Origin: Ipomoea triloba
Lineage: Eukaryota > Streptophyta > Magnoliopsida > Solanales > Convolvulaceae
DNA length: 64,000 bases
NCBI RefSeq assembly: GCF_003576645.1
Contig: NC_044920.1
Location: 6,095,932-6,159,931, forward strand
Direction: 5' to 3'
Of this stretch, positions 1-10,688 are shown in pieces; position 1 is the first letter of the stretch, and each line of letters begins with the position of its first letter. The notes under the pieces were generated by a model. It worked only from the letters and a program-made list of their open reading frames with translations. It did no database searches and was not told the origin of the DNA. A program made the translations under genes and the position numbers.

Positions 1-2610
1 GGGAATAGGCCGTTCAAATTCCTTAACATGTGGATCACTCACCCCAACTTTCAATCTATATTGGAGGAACGATGGGGCAGTATCGTTAGGGGATCCAAGC
101 AATATATCCTTGCTATAAGATTGAAGGCATTCAAAAGGCCCCTTAGAGAGTTGAACAAGTTGGAATTCGGACACATCTCTGAAAAGGCCAAGAGAGCAAA
201 TGAGGAATTCCAAGCTTTCATCCAGAATTTTGAAGTTGAATCTGCCCGAGATGAGGATCGTGAAAGACTCAAGAATCTAAGGGAGCATGCTTGTTTTTTG
301 GCTGAGGCAGAACGTTTATATTTCTGTCAAAAGCTAAAAACCAAACACTTACTTCATGCCGACAAAGGTTCCAAGTATTTTCATGACTTGATTCGTAAGA
401 AACATCGGGACGGGGCAATCAATTTTGTTCTTGATCATAATGGTGAGCCAACGACATCAATTGACCAAGTTGGTGCCCTATTTGTCAATCATTTCCAGCA
501 GCTGTTTGGACAGGCAAGGGACTGTAGAAGCTGTGACCGGGATTTTTTCCTAAATGGACCGAGTTTAAATAATGATCATCATTCTTTACTTGAGGCACCT
601 ATTTCAGAAACAGAAATCAAAGAGGCCTTATTTGATATTAATGATGAAAAATCACCAGGGCCAGATGGATATTCATCAGCGTTTTTCAAGAAAAATTGGA
701 GATTTCTCAAGGAAGAAATAATCGGTGCCGTCATGGAATTCTTCAAAACTGGCATTCTGCTCAAGCAATTGAATCATACAGTTGTTGCATTGATTCCCAA
801 GAAGTTACAAGCCCAATTTGTGGGGGATTTTAGACCAATCTCTTGCTGCAATGTTTTTTATAAAATCATTGCGAAAGTCCTTGCAAAGAGATTGAGTGAT
901 GTGTTACCATCTATCATTGATCCAGCTCAAGGGGCCTTTGTGGGAGGAAGGAATATGTCAGACAACATTTTCCTTGCGCAAGAATTAATTCGTGGCTACT
1001 CTAGGAAGAGGATTTCTCCAAGATGTATGATTAAAGTTGATCTCAAAAAGGCATATGACACCATTGATTGGGATTTCATTAAGGAGGCGTTGGAGGGTCT
1101 TTGCTTTCCAACAAAATTCATTGATTGGATCATGGAATGTGTAAGCTCAACATCATTCTCAATTTCAGTTAATGGCTGCCTTTATGGACATTTTGATGGG
1201 AAAAGAGGCCTACGACAGGGGGATCCAATATCCCCTCTCATCTTTACCATCTGCATTGAGTACTTCTCACGGGTACTCAAAACTAAGGCTCAAAGCCCAC
1301 TTTTCACATATCATCCGAAATGCTCCCAGTTGGGTATTACACACCTCGCCTTTGCAGATGATTTAATGCTTTTCTCAAAAGGAAATCCAGCATCGGTCAC
1401 CATCCTCCTTAATGCTCTAAAGGAGTTGGAAGAAACTTCGGGGTTAACTGTTAGCATTGAAAAATCTAACATCTTTGTAGCAGGGATCCGGGATAATAGA
1501 TTGGATTTTTCAGGAATACCAAAAGGCCAACTCCCGGTAAAGTACCTGGGCATTCCTCTTGATGGGCAGAGGCTCAAAGTTGCTCAATTTTCCCCCCTCA
1601 TTACAGCAATCACTCGGTTAATCGAAAAATGGAAGGGATGCACCTTGTCATACGCTGGACGACTTGAGCTCATAATTTCAGTAATCCAAGGTACTATTAG
1701 TTTTTGGATTCAAAATTTTCCCCTTCCTACTAATGTGATTGATCATGTAGCATTTCTTTGTGGAAAATTTCTTTGGGGACGGAGAGTCTCCCTAATCACT
1801 TGGGATAAGATTTGCTTTCCAAAGGAAGAAGGAGGGCTTGTCATCCATGATTTTAAAGTTTGGAACACATCCTTCTTCGCAAAGGTTTTGTGGGACATAC
1901 ACTCCAAGAGGGACTCGCTTTGGATCCGTTGGGTAAATTCTGTCTATCTAAATGGTAGTGATGTTTGGGATTTCTGCCCAAATAAGAGGGACTCTGCGTT
2001 ATTCAAGAAGATTCTTGAAGCCCGAGACAAGATCTCACTGGCCAAGGGAGGATTGCAAAATGCAAAGGAATTCCTTCATAACTCTGTGAACAACAGCAAG
2101 TTTCAGGTTTCACAGATCTATGACCTTCTTCGAGAGAAATCTCAACCAGCTTTTGCATGGAGATTTGTATGGAGATCTTACATTCCCCGCAAATTTTCAT
2201 TTATCACATGGCTTGCCGTTCATCAAAGGCTACCAACAAAGGATAGACTTGCTTTCCTAGACATCAATACCGACTGTTCAATGTGTGTGGGTGATAAAGA
2301 AACGGCTCAACACCTTTTCTTTAAATGCCCCTTTTCCTTACAAGTTTGGAATCAAGTCCGGATGCATTTTGGGTTTCACAAATGCACGAATGCAATCAAG
2401 AGCTCAATCAAGTGGATCAACAGATTGCACGGAGGAGCACGCTTGCGTTCGAAGGCAATTACCATTGCTCTTATTTGCACTATTTATCACTTATGGAGAA
2501 ACTGAAATAGAGTTCACCACGATGAAGATCGGTTGCCCATCGATGGCCTTGTGAATGACATTGCCAAAGACGTGTACCGAGTCATCTTCTACCTTTATCC
2601 CATTACATAA
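1..2610 (+). pseudogene. LINE-B ORF2: reverse transcriptase and zinc-binding domain, one in-frame stop
   Basis: This is the C-terminal part of LINE ORF2, which copies the element RNA at a nicked target. The RT domain shows FRPISCCN (near 835), KVDLKKAYDTIDW (near 1035), GLRQGDPISPL (near 1210) and the catalytic FADD box (near 1350). KYLGIPL follows near 1540. A zf-RVT region (near 2180-2350) carries CSMC and a later HLFFKC, as in plant LINE ORF2. The frame is open from base 1 to a TGA at 2503-2505, then continues readably for about 35 codons to a TAA at 2608-2610. The TGA sits where related proteins have a basic residue, so a CGA-to-TGA change is the simplest explanation. No RNase H domain is seen. 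Family call is certain; the activity is presumed lost. Confidence 0.88.
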
Positions 2611-2915
2611 TGTGGACAAGTTTCATTGTTTTGCTGTATTGTGTTTTGGTCCCCCCATTGATTTGGACCATTTTTTCAGTTTTACTTATATGGAGAGGAT
2701 CTCAATGGGTTGGACATGCCAATTCGCTTCCACGAAATGGCCTCCACCTATTCGAGCATAGGATTAATCCTCCTCCATCTTGTTTTTCTTAGTTGGCTTT
2801 GCCACTGTTTTGGTTGTAACAATGTACAGCATGTACTAGATGTTTTGATCCGGGTCGGGGCATGCCTCGTTCCCTCGAGAATATACATTTACATTTCCTC
2901 GAAAAAAAAAAAGAA
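1..2915 (+). mobile_element. L1-type LINE (LINE-B), 3' part, 5' end outside window
   Basis: Non-LTR retrotransposon of the plant L1 clade. The reading frame is already open at base 1, so the element continues to the left of the window. It ends in an A-rich run at 2901-2912 after a short 3' untranslated part. Because the 5' end is absent, no target-site duplication can be tested. Unlike the other two LINEs in the window, no RNase H domain is visible after the zinc-binding region. Confidence 0.9.
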
Positions 2916-3363
2916 AGCTGAAAACCTCCCCTCGGTGGTGGAATGTTAATGAAACTTAAAACTCTCTTCTGCAACCTCCAAGAAGAATCAATCTAGTGTC
3001 CAGTGACAACTGTATACTCAATCTTTTGATTTTTTGATTTCCAACAATCTGTTGTCAAACATACTTTACTAACACTTTCAAGATTGTTCTTCAACTTCTT
3101 CTTTTCAATCTCATAAACCTTCAAACAATCCGATTTGATTGTATTTCTACTAATTTTTTTTCCACTCAGGCCATCCTTGTTTCATCATGAGGTTGAATCC
3201 TATTTCTTCCAAAATGGTAAATGGATGTTCATGCATCATGATCCAATTAGCAGCATGGTAAATGAATGTTTCTACTTTCTAGGCAAAGAACATGCAACAG
3301 TTTTGAAATCCTTCTGTCTTAATCTTATAAAATATGCAAGGTATTAGTAGCATAAAAATACCC
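2916..3363. other. Intergenic, nothing recognised
   Basis: AT-rich sequence between the LINE poly(A) run and the PSD2-like fragment. No coding signal, RNA gene or repeat boundary was found. The short ORF at 3135-3347 has no recognisable motif. Confidence 0.5.
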
Positions 3364-3727
3364 CAAGATTACAAAATTTTGCCCTTTCTTTCGTTGATGT
3401 GCAGTCAAAAGCATAGCCAACTCATCCAAGCTTACTACACCATCTCCATTCTTGTCAGCTTGTCTAAATAGCTCCTCTTTCTGATATGCATATATATAAG
3501 AGCAGAATGAATTAATAATTAGATCATATCTTAATCAACAAAACTTGTGTGGTATTTAATTTTGAATTTTAGAGCACTGCATCCCTGCATATGTTTACTG
3601 ACAAAGCTTATTAAAGCTACACAGATAATAGTCAAATATAAACCTTTTCAACAGCCAATTGATTGCCGAATGCATAAATTAAATCAGAGAACTCAGCTAG
3701 GGAAAGCTCTCCATCTTCATTATAATC
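3364..3727 (-). pseudogene. Fragment of EF-hand phosphatidylserine decarboxylase (PSD2/PSD3 type), two exons
   Basis: Two minus-strand exon-like blocks encode a pair of EF-hands. The first, 3727 down to 3644, is flanked by AG and GT and reads DYNEDGELSLAEFSDLIYAF and on to VEK. The second starts at 3480 after AG and reads KEELFRQADKNGDGVVSLDE, then LAMLLTAHQRKKG, before similarity fades near 3375. Joined in phase 0, the blocks resemble the EF-hand region of plant phosphatidylserine decarboxylase 2/3, which makes phosphatidylethanolamine in endomembranes. The C2 and catalytic decarboxylase domains are not seen on either side, so this is a fragment and not a working gene. It could be a remnant of a broken locus or a piece carried by a transposon: a CACTA terminus lies 1.3 kb away. 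An hAT MITE sits in the intron 14 bp from the acceptor of the first block. EF-hand identity is firm; the PSD assignment is from memory of the family. Confidence 0.65.
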
Positions 3728-3741
3728 CTGAAGGAAGCAAT

Positions 3742-4042
3742 CAAGGCCGGATTTTGGGCTGTGCAAGCTGGGCTACAGCACAGGGCCCCAAATTTTAGAG
3801 GGCCCAATATTTAATTTTACCTAGCTAGTTAAGACATTAAAAAATAAAAAGTTTGCAATCAATATCAAAAGATTCTAAATAGAGTAATGGTAAAAATGCA
3901 AGATTATTGTATTTCTTAGTTAAGATCAAAGGTTCGAATCTTACTGCCCTAGCTTATTATATTGGTTTTAAAAATTACACTTTTGGTAGGGGCCTCATTT
4001 ATTTATAAGAACTGGGGCCCAAAAATCTAAAAAACGGCCCTG
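3742..4042. mobile_element. hAT-type MITE, 8-bp TSD
   Basis: A 301-bp element bounded by the exact 8-bp direct repeat GAAGCAAT (3734-3741 and 4043-4050). The ends are inverted: CAAGGCCGGATTTT on the left, CAGGGCCGTTTTTT on the right strand. GGGCCC words lie just inside both ends. TSD length and CAGGGCCG-type termini fit hAT superfamily MITEs. It has no coding capacity. Confidence 0.85.
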
Positions 4043-4085
4043 GAAGCAATAAGCCAGGAGCCCAGAAGTTTTAGAAAACTTATGA

Positions 4086-4245
4086 CTCGATGCACAATGC
4101 ACTATAAGTACTTCCAAACAGCTTCCATACTTCAAGCCTTCAACTAGGCTTCATCAAACATACGGCTCGATGCACAATGCACTATAAGTACTTCCAAACA
4201 GCTTCCATACTTCAAGCCTTCAACTAGGCTTCATCAAACATACGG
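4086..4245. repeat. Perfect tandem duplication, 80 bp x 2
   Basis: Two adjacent 80-bp copies beginning CTCGATGCACAATGCAC (4086 and 4166). I see no difference between them, which suggests a recent duplication. No coding meaning is apparent. Confidence 0.9.
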
Positions 4246-4493
4246 CAGCCAAGTATAAATATACATAATAAACAACTTTTTTTTTATTAAACTATCACAA
4301 CATTAATACCTAAAATATACAATAATACACAATTAATCAAAATTATAATAAACAATAACAAATATTTCAAAAATATAAAACAAATAAATAAAATAAATTT
4401 AATAAATAAATTTAATACGGAGTATCATATACGTACCTGAACTGAACGACCAGCGGCGAGAAGTTGCGCCGAGGGCGACCGGCGGCGACAACA

Positions 4494-4690
4494 AGGAGAG
4501 GTTGGATCTGTTCGGCTATGGCAAGGAGAGGCTGGATCCGTTCGGCGTTGGCGACGAGGAGAGAGACCGGCGATGAGAGGATGGATCTGTCCGGCGGTGG
4601 CGGCGGCGAGGAGAGGCTGGATCTGTTCGGCGGTGTTGGCAGCGAGAAGAGGCAGATCTGTTCGGCGGCGGCAGCAGCAGATGGTGGTTG
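4494..4690. repeat. GC-rich imperfect tandem repeat
   Basis: Degenerate units of about 45-60 bp share GGAGAGGNTGGATCTGTTCGG-like words. ORFs on both strands here are arginine/serine-rich low-complexity by-products of the repeat. The block lies inside the probable CACTA element that ends at 5020. Confidence 0.6.
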
Positions 4691-4784
4691 ACGGGAGAGG
4701 GTGGTTTGGTGCGTGCAAATGGGTTCAAAAATGGGAGGAAGAAGGCAGATGGGTGGGAAGATATAATGAAGCGTTCGTAAATGG

Positions 4785-5020
4785 GTTAATTTTCTAAGTC
4801 CGAAATTCCTACTTCGGACGCAGATGGTTTGACGAATTAATCATCTGCGTCCGAAGTTAGAACTTTGGACGCAGATGCTAGTTCGTAAAAAAAATAAAAA
4901 TTAAAAAAAATTAAATAGTGAATTTTTAATTACGAAAATGTCACCGCGTCACTTTAGGCGTCCGGTGTTTCAACTCCGGACGCAAATAGTCTTATATTTA
5001 TGGCCCTTTTTGTACTAGTG
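4785..5020. mobile_element. Terminal region of a CACTA (En/Spm) transposon
   Basis: The segment ends in GTACTAGTG at 5012-5020; read on the minus strand it begins CACTAGTACAAAAAGGGCC, the canonical CACTA terminus. Inside are several copies in both orientations of a CGGACGCAGATG/CTGCGTCCG subterminal word (4815-4985), as CACTA transposases require. The opposite terminus was not found, so total size is unknown. LINE-A ORF1 sequence starts within a few bases of the end, so the element probably inserted into that LINE. Confidence 0.75.
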
Positions 5021-7187
5021 ACTGTCACAAATGGTTTTAATATTCTTCAGCATTGCCAGAAAGACCATATGGGGCGGAGATGAGAGCGGTTAGCCTGAGA
5101 CCTTTATCGACGATGGGCCAACATTGACTGTTATTCAAATTACTGAGGAGACGTCCAGATGAGGAAAAGAGTAACACAATTTCAGGTCAAGTAGTCGCCT
5201 ATCAACAAAACCTTTCGCAACAAAGGAATGTGTCAAAAAGGCCTATGGAACGTGGCAGCAACTCCACTAATGTGGGGGCAAGAGAGATTGACATGAATCA
5301 ATTCAAGGAGGATATAAGTAAGTCAAACATTATAGCGCAAGAGCATTTAATGAAAGTTGTAGAAGATTTAACTCGTGGACAAAGCATTGAGGTCGCTCAG
5401 CATTTATTTACGAACCACGTCTCAGTCTGGAATATTCTTCAAAAGAGTGACTCGGGGGAAGGTAATGGGCCTTGCAGCCCCACATTTAATTACACAGCCC
5501 AAGAGCAAAAAAAAAAAAAAAAGAGGAAGATGGTGGGCCTTCTGAAGCCCATTTTGAGGACCCAAATATTGTTGATATGATTTTGGACGGGTCAAAAAAC
5601 GTGCTAGAGGTGGGACCTGCTTTGCAGACTCGCCTATCATAATGAGTTTAATATCGTGGAACTGCCATGTGCTTGGCAACCCTATGACAGTTCAAGTTCT
5701 TTTGGACCTAGTCCAACCAAGAGGCCTTTATTACTTTTTTCTTATGGAAAGATAACTTGGAGCAAATAAAATGGAGTGGATCAGAATCAAATTGGGCTTT
5801 GACTATATGTTCATTGTTGATAGTGTGGGCCTAAGTGAAGGTCTTGCTTTACTTTGGAACAAAGAGGCTGAAATTTCTATCGCGGGTTATTCTCCTAACC
5901 ATGTTGATACTATGGTGACGCTAGACAACCCTCATATTGTTTGGTGTTTTACCGATTTCTACAACTGTCCAGAGAGGTATCGACAAAAACATTCATGGAA
6001 TTTCCTAAAAAATCTTTCCAGCAACAACGAGCTCCCTTGGATCACCATGGGGGATTTTAATGACCTTTTCCAACCATATGAGAAGATTGGCAACAGAACT
6101 CACCCTAGGTGGCTTATTCAAGGTTTTAGGGAAGCGGTGGATCAAAGTAGGTTGAGGAATCTTGATTTTGATGGCTATCAGTTTACTTGGGAATGTGGTA
6201 AGGGAATCGCATAGTGGATTAGACAAAAGATGGATCGTATTCTAGTTAATGAAGGCTGGTTATCTATGTTTGGGGAGGCTAGAGCTCATTTTGTTGAGGC
6301 TCCACTAAGTGACCATCTTCCCTTGGCGACATAGTCGCGTCCCACCGTTACAGTTTGCCGAAGAAAAAACTTCCATTTTGATAATTGTTGGTTCAAAGAG
6401 GATCGATGCAGGGAGATTGTTGATGCCAGCTAGAAGAATTATGTGGGACTTAATCTTTGTTCAAGGTTTGAATTATGCAGAGCAGCAATCTAGAAGTGCG
6501 AGAAAGACTTCCAACGAAACCTTCAACCACACAGCAAAGCAAATAGAATATTAATGGAGATCCTTAGAAGCAAAACGGGCGAGCAAGGTATCATTGGTTT
6601 CTCTCATGCCCAGAAGGATTTCCTTGCGTTATTGAACTAGCAAAGTGTCCTGTGGAAGCAAAGAGCTAAAACCTTTTGGTACAAATGTAGGCACTAGTGC
6701 AGGGGCCAATCAAAGAAGGAGTACTTCAATGACCTATTCACTAGTGCAACGGGCAATCAACTTCCAGTGCTACAAAACCTTAATCGGAAGGTGTCAGATG
6801 CCCTAAACAGAAACTTGATGAAAGCTTTTACTAAGGAGGAAGTGCAGGAAGCTACATTTGGGATGCATATGGACAAATGTCCAGGTATTGACGGTCTTAA
6901 TCCTGGTTTCTTCCAAAATTACTAGGGAATTGCTGGGGGATAGTATGGTTGCTTTGTGTAATAATTTTCTTACAACCAGCCTTCTTCCTAAATCCCTCAA
7001 CCTTACCCACATTGTTTTTATCCTAAAAAAACCCAAATCAGAGAGTCTTTTTGACCTCAGGCCAATTACTCTCTGCAATGTGGCTTATAAAATTGGTACC
7101 AAGGCTCTTGCAAATAGACTTAAACCTATCCTTGATGGCATTGTCTCTGTTAACCAAAGTGCATTTGTTCCCGGGAGATTAATTACT
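5021..7187 (+). mobile_element. LINE-A, left part (ORF1 tail, endonuclease, start of RT)
   Basis: Decayed plant L1 LINE. From 5040 the frame reads the end of an ORF1 zinc knuckle and then ALPERPYGAEMRA, as in LINE ORF1 proteins. ORF2 begins at ATG 5642 with an ISWNC-type endonuclease start. Sequence runs to 7187 in the RT palm and continues at 10689 after a solo LTR; TTACT (7183-7187) is duplicated at 10689-10693. The 5' part is missing because a CACTA terminus abuts at 5020. Confidence 0.85.
5642..7187 (+). pseudogene. LINE-A ORF2 first part: AP-endonuclease and RT start, broken
   Basis: The product was the LINE endonuclease/reverse transcriptase. Reading starts SLISWNCHVLGNP at 5645 and hits a stop after about 37 codons. 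An open stretch follows (5771-6214) with GFDYMFIVDSVGLS, then the conserved MGDFND box (near 6047) and QFTWECGKG (near 6180) before a stop. Later pieces show a PG-D-G RT entry motif (near 6880) and LRPITLCNVAYKIGTKALANR (split here: LRPITLCNVA, YKIGTKALANR) near 7055-7110. Many stops and frameshifts separate these blocks, so it cannot make a protein. Gene order and motifs match LINE-C at 24960, of which it looks like an older relative. Confidence 0.85.
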
Positions 7188-8473
7188 TGTTAGGAATAAA
7201 TTGTAATAGATTTTGATATGCCAAAATGTACTGAAAAGTATTAGATCCCCAAGTTTTATTTTTATAGTGGTAGGCGTGGTTAAGATCAAAAAGGAAAATC
7301 AAGGATAATTTCGAAAACCATCCAATAAAAGATATCAAAGTCATGAAGACAAGTCTCAAAGAACATCATGCACAAGAAGAAGAAAAAGAACGGCAATGCA
7401 AAATGGGAAGGATGATGGCATTGTATTGAAAATCCATTTGAAGATCAAGGAAGGGATTACATCTTGAAGAATAATTAATTAACCAAAAATTCGTATAGAT
7501 AGAGTGTTTAATAAGCCAATCTCATTATGAAAAGACCAAGGATAAAAATTTACCATGGGATGAGATTATGAGATTTCGAAATTGAGCTTGGGATGGAATA
7601 GAATAAGATTCCATAAGAAGAAATAAGAAATTACCTTGGGATGAAATTTACCAAAGGAATGAAGAATTGCAAGAGTAGAATTTCACAAGGAATCCAATTT
7701 CAGAAGAAAATTAATTTGGAGATGCAATTCAAGGGATTCAATTACAAAAGCAATTTCACAAAATCTCAGCCCTAGATTAAATTGAGATGACCGAATCATA
7801 TAAATTCCTAAGGGATTAATTATGAGCTCAAGTTATATTTGGAAAGTGATTAATCCAAAATAGAAAGGGACAAGGTTGGAGCAGTATTAGAAAAGGACAA
7901 GGTTGGAGCTGTATTTGAAGATTAATTCACCAAGATGGCGTGAACATCATCAAGCAATATTGAAGATCAATTATGCATGAACTTGGAGCTCAATTCAATG
8001 GCCAAAATATTTTCAATGTCTCACATAACATTAAAAATATTAAAGTCTATTCATAGACTGAAAAAGGCTATGAATATAGCTGACAAAGATTCAAATTGGG
8101 AGCGTCTTTTTCCAACGGACAAACTCTCAATATCTATAAATAGATGAAGATATGAAGCAATTGAAGACATAGAAGTTACACAAGCAATATACTACAAGCG
8201 AACAAGTGCTAAAATTCGAAATACACAAGTGAAAAATCTAGAGTGCTAAACTTCATCAAAGAGAGACTTGATCTACATTGAAGCATCTACTGAAGAGTCT
8301 CTAAGTTGGAAGAAAAGAAAATCTTGTTTTACAAATAAGTGGTTTCTTTACCGGAGTGTAGAAAGGGGATTGTCACAAAGGAGTGTGAAATCCTGGTGCA
8401 ACTAGTGTGGACTTGATGATCAAAGCACTAGTTAGGGCATGGTTAGTGTTGGCCTGGTGATCAAAGCACTACG

Positions 8474-9754
8474 TGAAAGAGTAGTTTAGTGTGAAGTGGA
8501 ATGTAGGTGGTAAAACGAGGAAGAAGTTCCCCGAGTGTCGTGTTATCAAGGATGAAAAATTGGAGTCGAATTACGTGTTGGCATTTAGGGGGTTAAGAGA
8601 CAAGAGTTGCATGAATGGCTAAAAAACAAAAGAATCATAAGGAAAGAGATAAGCAAGGATAGACTAAGGAAAACAATGAAAAGGAACCAGAGAGTGGATG
8701 TCTTAGCTAGTTCTTGCGGTTGATCCTACTAAGGGGATTTTAGACAATGTGACTCGGTCTCAATCAAGGGAGCCCACGGCACCATCATCGGGTGGCGTCA
8801 CACTCCAGACTCCCAATTCCTCATTCGGATGGGGCATTCTATCGAACAGTTGGTCTACCACTCCTACCGAGCCTCATCCTCTCGGATTAAGGGCGGGGAT
8901 GTGGTCGATTAGGACTCATGTGGATCCGCTATCGCGCAATCCACACTTCCTCTAACTCTATTATCTATCCTGGCCGAAAATATAAGCAAATCAAGATAAG
9001 CATCAACCACACAAGACATTAAAACCCTAATTCATCATTTCTACAATCAATAGAAGAATTTCAACAAATCAATCACAATAGCTAGGTTGGAGCATCCAAT
9101 CCCCTAAACTAAACTATCCAATCATCATCTAATTCATTAAATCAAAGAAAAAGATAACAACAATTAAATCAAATGGAAATTGTAATGAAATTAAAGAAAA
9201 GAAAAGTACAGTAGAGATACCAATGTATTGCAAGAACTCTATTACATCTTCTCTTCAATTCCTCCAATCTAGCTAGATCTACTCCCTAAACTAAAGAAAT
9301 CTAGAACTAAGGATTTTGGGGAAATTCCCCTAAGGAGGGGAAAGAAAATGAAATCAGATCTAAACTAGAATTGGGATCCTCTCGAAAATGTTGAGGATTC
9401 ACTTAAATAGTCTTCATTAGCCAAATCCCATTTTGTCCTTAATGGTCCCGTCCATGCTAGCTCCACGCGTGGAGGCCTGGCGTGGAACCATACTAGAACT
9501 GTTCCACGCCAGCCCCACACGTGGGAGAGGCGTGGACCCTCTGTGCCTGCTTCGTTTCTTCGTTTGTTCCTTCCTTCGGCCTCGGGTCCTGTTTTGTCCT
9601 GCGGGAATAGCTTCAAAACACAACACAAAGTGGAGTTTGCAAGAATGATCACATCCGAGCTTATTATGCATGAATTGATTACAAATTGGTGTAAAAAACA
9701 GTGCGTTTGAGTCCTTAAATCGACCCTAAACCCGACTACTTTTGGCGCTTATCA
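8474..9754 (-). mobile_element. Solo LTR (probably Gypsy) nested in the Copia-like LTR
   Basis: A 1281-bp block starts TGAAAGAG and ends GCGCTTATCA, with CTACG duplicated at 8469-8473 and 9755-9759. On the minus strand it begins TGATAAGCGCCAAAAG, a start I associate with Gypsy LTRs, so minus orientation is inferred. No internal coding region or second LTR is present. It contains GC-richer patches (8755-8955 and 9440-9600) whose small ORFs have no recognisable motif. Confidence 0.8.
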
Positions 9755-9910
9755 CTACGTTACGGAAAGGGCACGATTAGTGTGGGCTTGATGATCAAAG
9801 CACTAGATATTGAAAATTAATTGTATCTTGTAACCAAGGAGTGGTGGATATAGTGGATTCCTCCTGGAGATAGGAGAAAGTGGAGTAGGAAGATTACATA
9901 CACCTTCTAA

Positions 9911-10204
9911 GAGTTAATTCCAGCAATGGTCCTCGACTATGTTGATTTTCCAAAATTAGTCCCCGACTTTTAATTTGGACAATTTAGGTCCCCTAACTTT
10001 CAAATTCTTTCCAATGTTGGTCCTTTAGTCAAATTTTGGTTAAATTGAGGTCAAATGAAGTGGTAAAATTGTCCGTTCACCTATTTAGTTTATTATTACT
10101 TGTATTTCTCCTGTCTTATACGCTGTATATATGAATATAATCTCAGCCGAAGTTTCAATCGAAGCCATATAATTTCAATCGATGTCTCTTCGACTGATAT
10201 TATA

Positions 10205-10241
<37 letters not shown>

Positions 10242-10443
10242 CGTATAGGACAGAAGAAATACGAGTATACAAGTGAACGGACAATTTTACACCTTCATTT
10301 GACCTCAATTTAACCAAAATTTGACAAAATGACCAACATTGGAAAGAATTTGAAAGTCAAGGGACCTAAATTGTCCAAATTAAAAGTCGGGGACTAATTT
10401 TGGAAAATCAACATAGTCGGAGGATCATTGCTGGAATTAAGTC
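9911..10443. mobile_element. Mutator-type MITE with long TIRs, 10-bp TSD
   Basis: A 533-bp element with inverted arms of roughly 150 bp (start GAGTTAATTCCAGCAATGG; other end, reversed, GACTTAATTCCAGCAATGA). CACCTTCTAA is repeated at 9901-9910 and 10444-10453. Long TIRs and a 9-11 bp duplication fit Mutator-like MITEs. The centre holds an (AT)n run at 10198-10240. Confidence 0.85.
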
Positions 10444-10688
10444 CACCTTCTAACCACTGTAAATTTCTTGTGTCTTTTATTGTTTTACTTTATTTATTTA
10501 TGCATGCATAATCCACACGTGAAACACGCACTACATAATTATTTATTATTCCGCTGTGTACAAGACACTAACAAACTGTTAAGTGTTTTGATTTTGATTT
10601 TAGCTTAGCAATTTGAATTGGATTAAAGTCTATTCACCACCAACCCCCCCCCCCCCTAGACTTTACCTTATCTCTTTTGGGACCAACA

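Larger units (their letters stand above)
7188..10688 (+). mobile_element. Solo LTR (Copia-like) inserted in LINE-A, carrying two nested insertions
   Basis: The insert begins TGTTAGG (7188), ends CCAACA (10688) and is flanked by the 5-bp direct repeat TTACT, so it integrated like an LTR retrotransposon. No gag-pol frame and no second copy of its 5' end are seen, so it is a solo LTR. Without the two nested elements and their duplicated bases it is about 1.67 kb. Near the 3' end a C-run (10643-10656) precedes CTAGACTTTACC and the terminal GGGACCAACA, a layout I associate with Copia LTRs. Orientation is inferred from that end. Confidence 0.8.

Noticed and set aside
4425..4797. Arg/Ser-rich overlapping ORFs on both strands (up to 97 residues)
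   Set aside because: They are translations of a GC-rich imperfect tandem repeat, open in several frames at once, with no domain.
7201..8470. Possible gag-pol coding region in the insert at 7188
   Set aside because: No ORF over 60 codons and no retroviral-type motif; the block behaves as a long LTR only.
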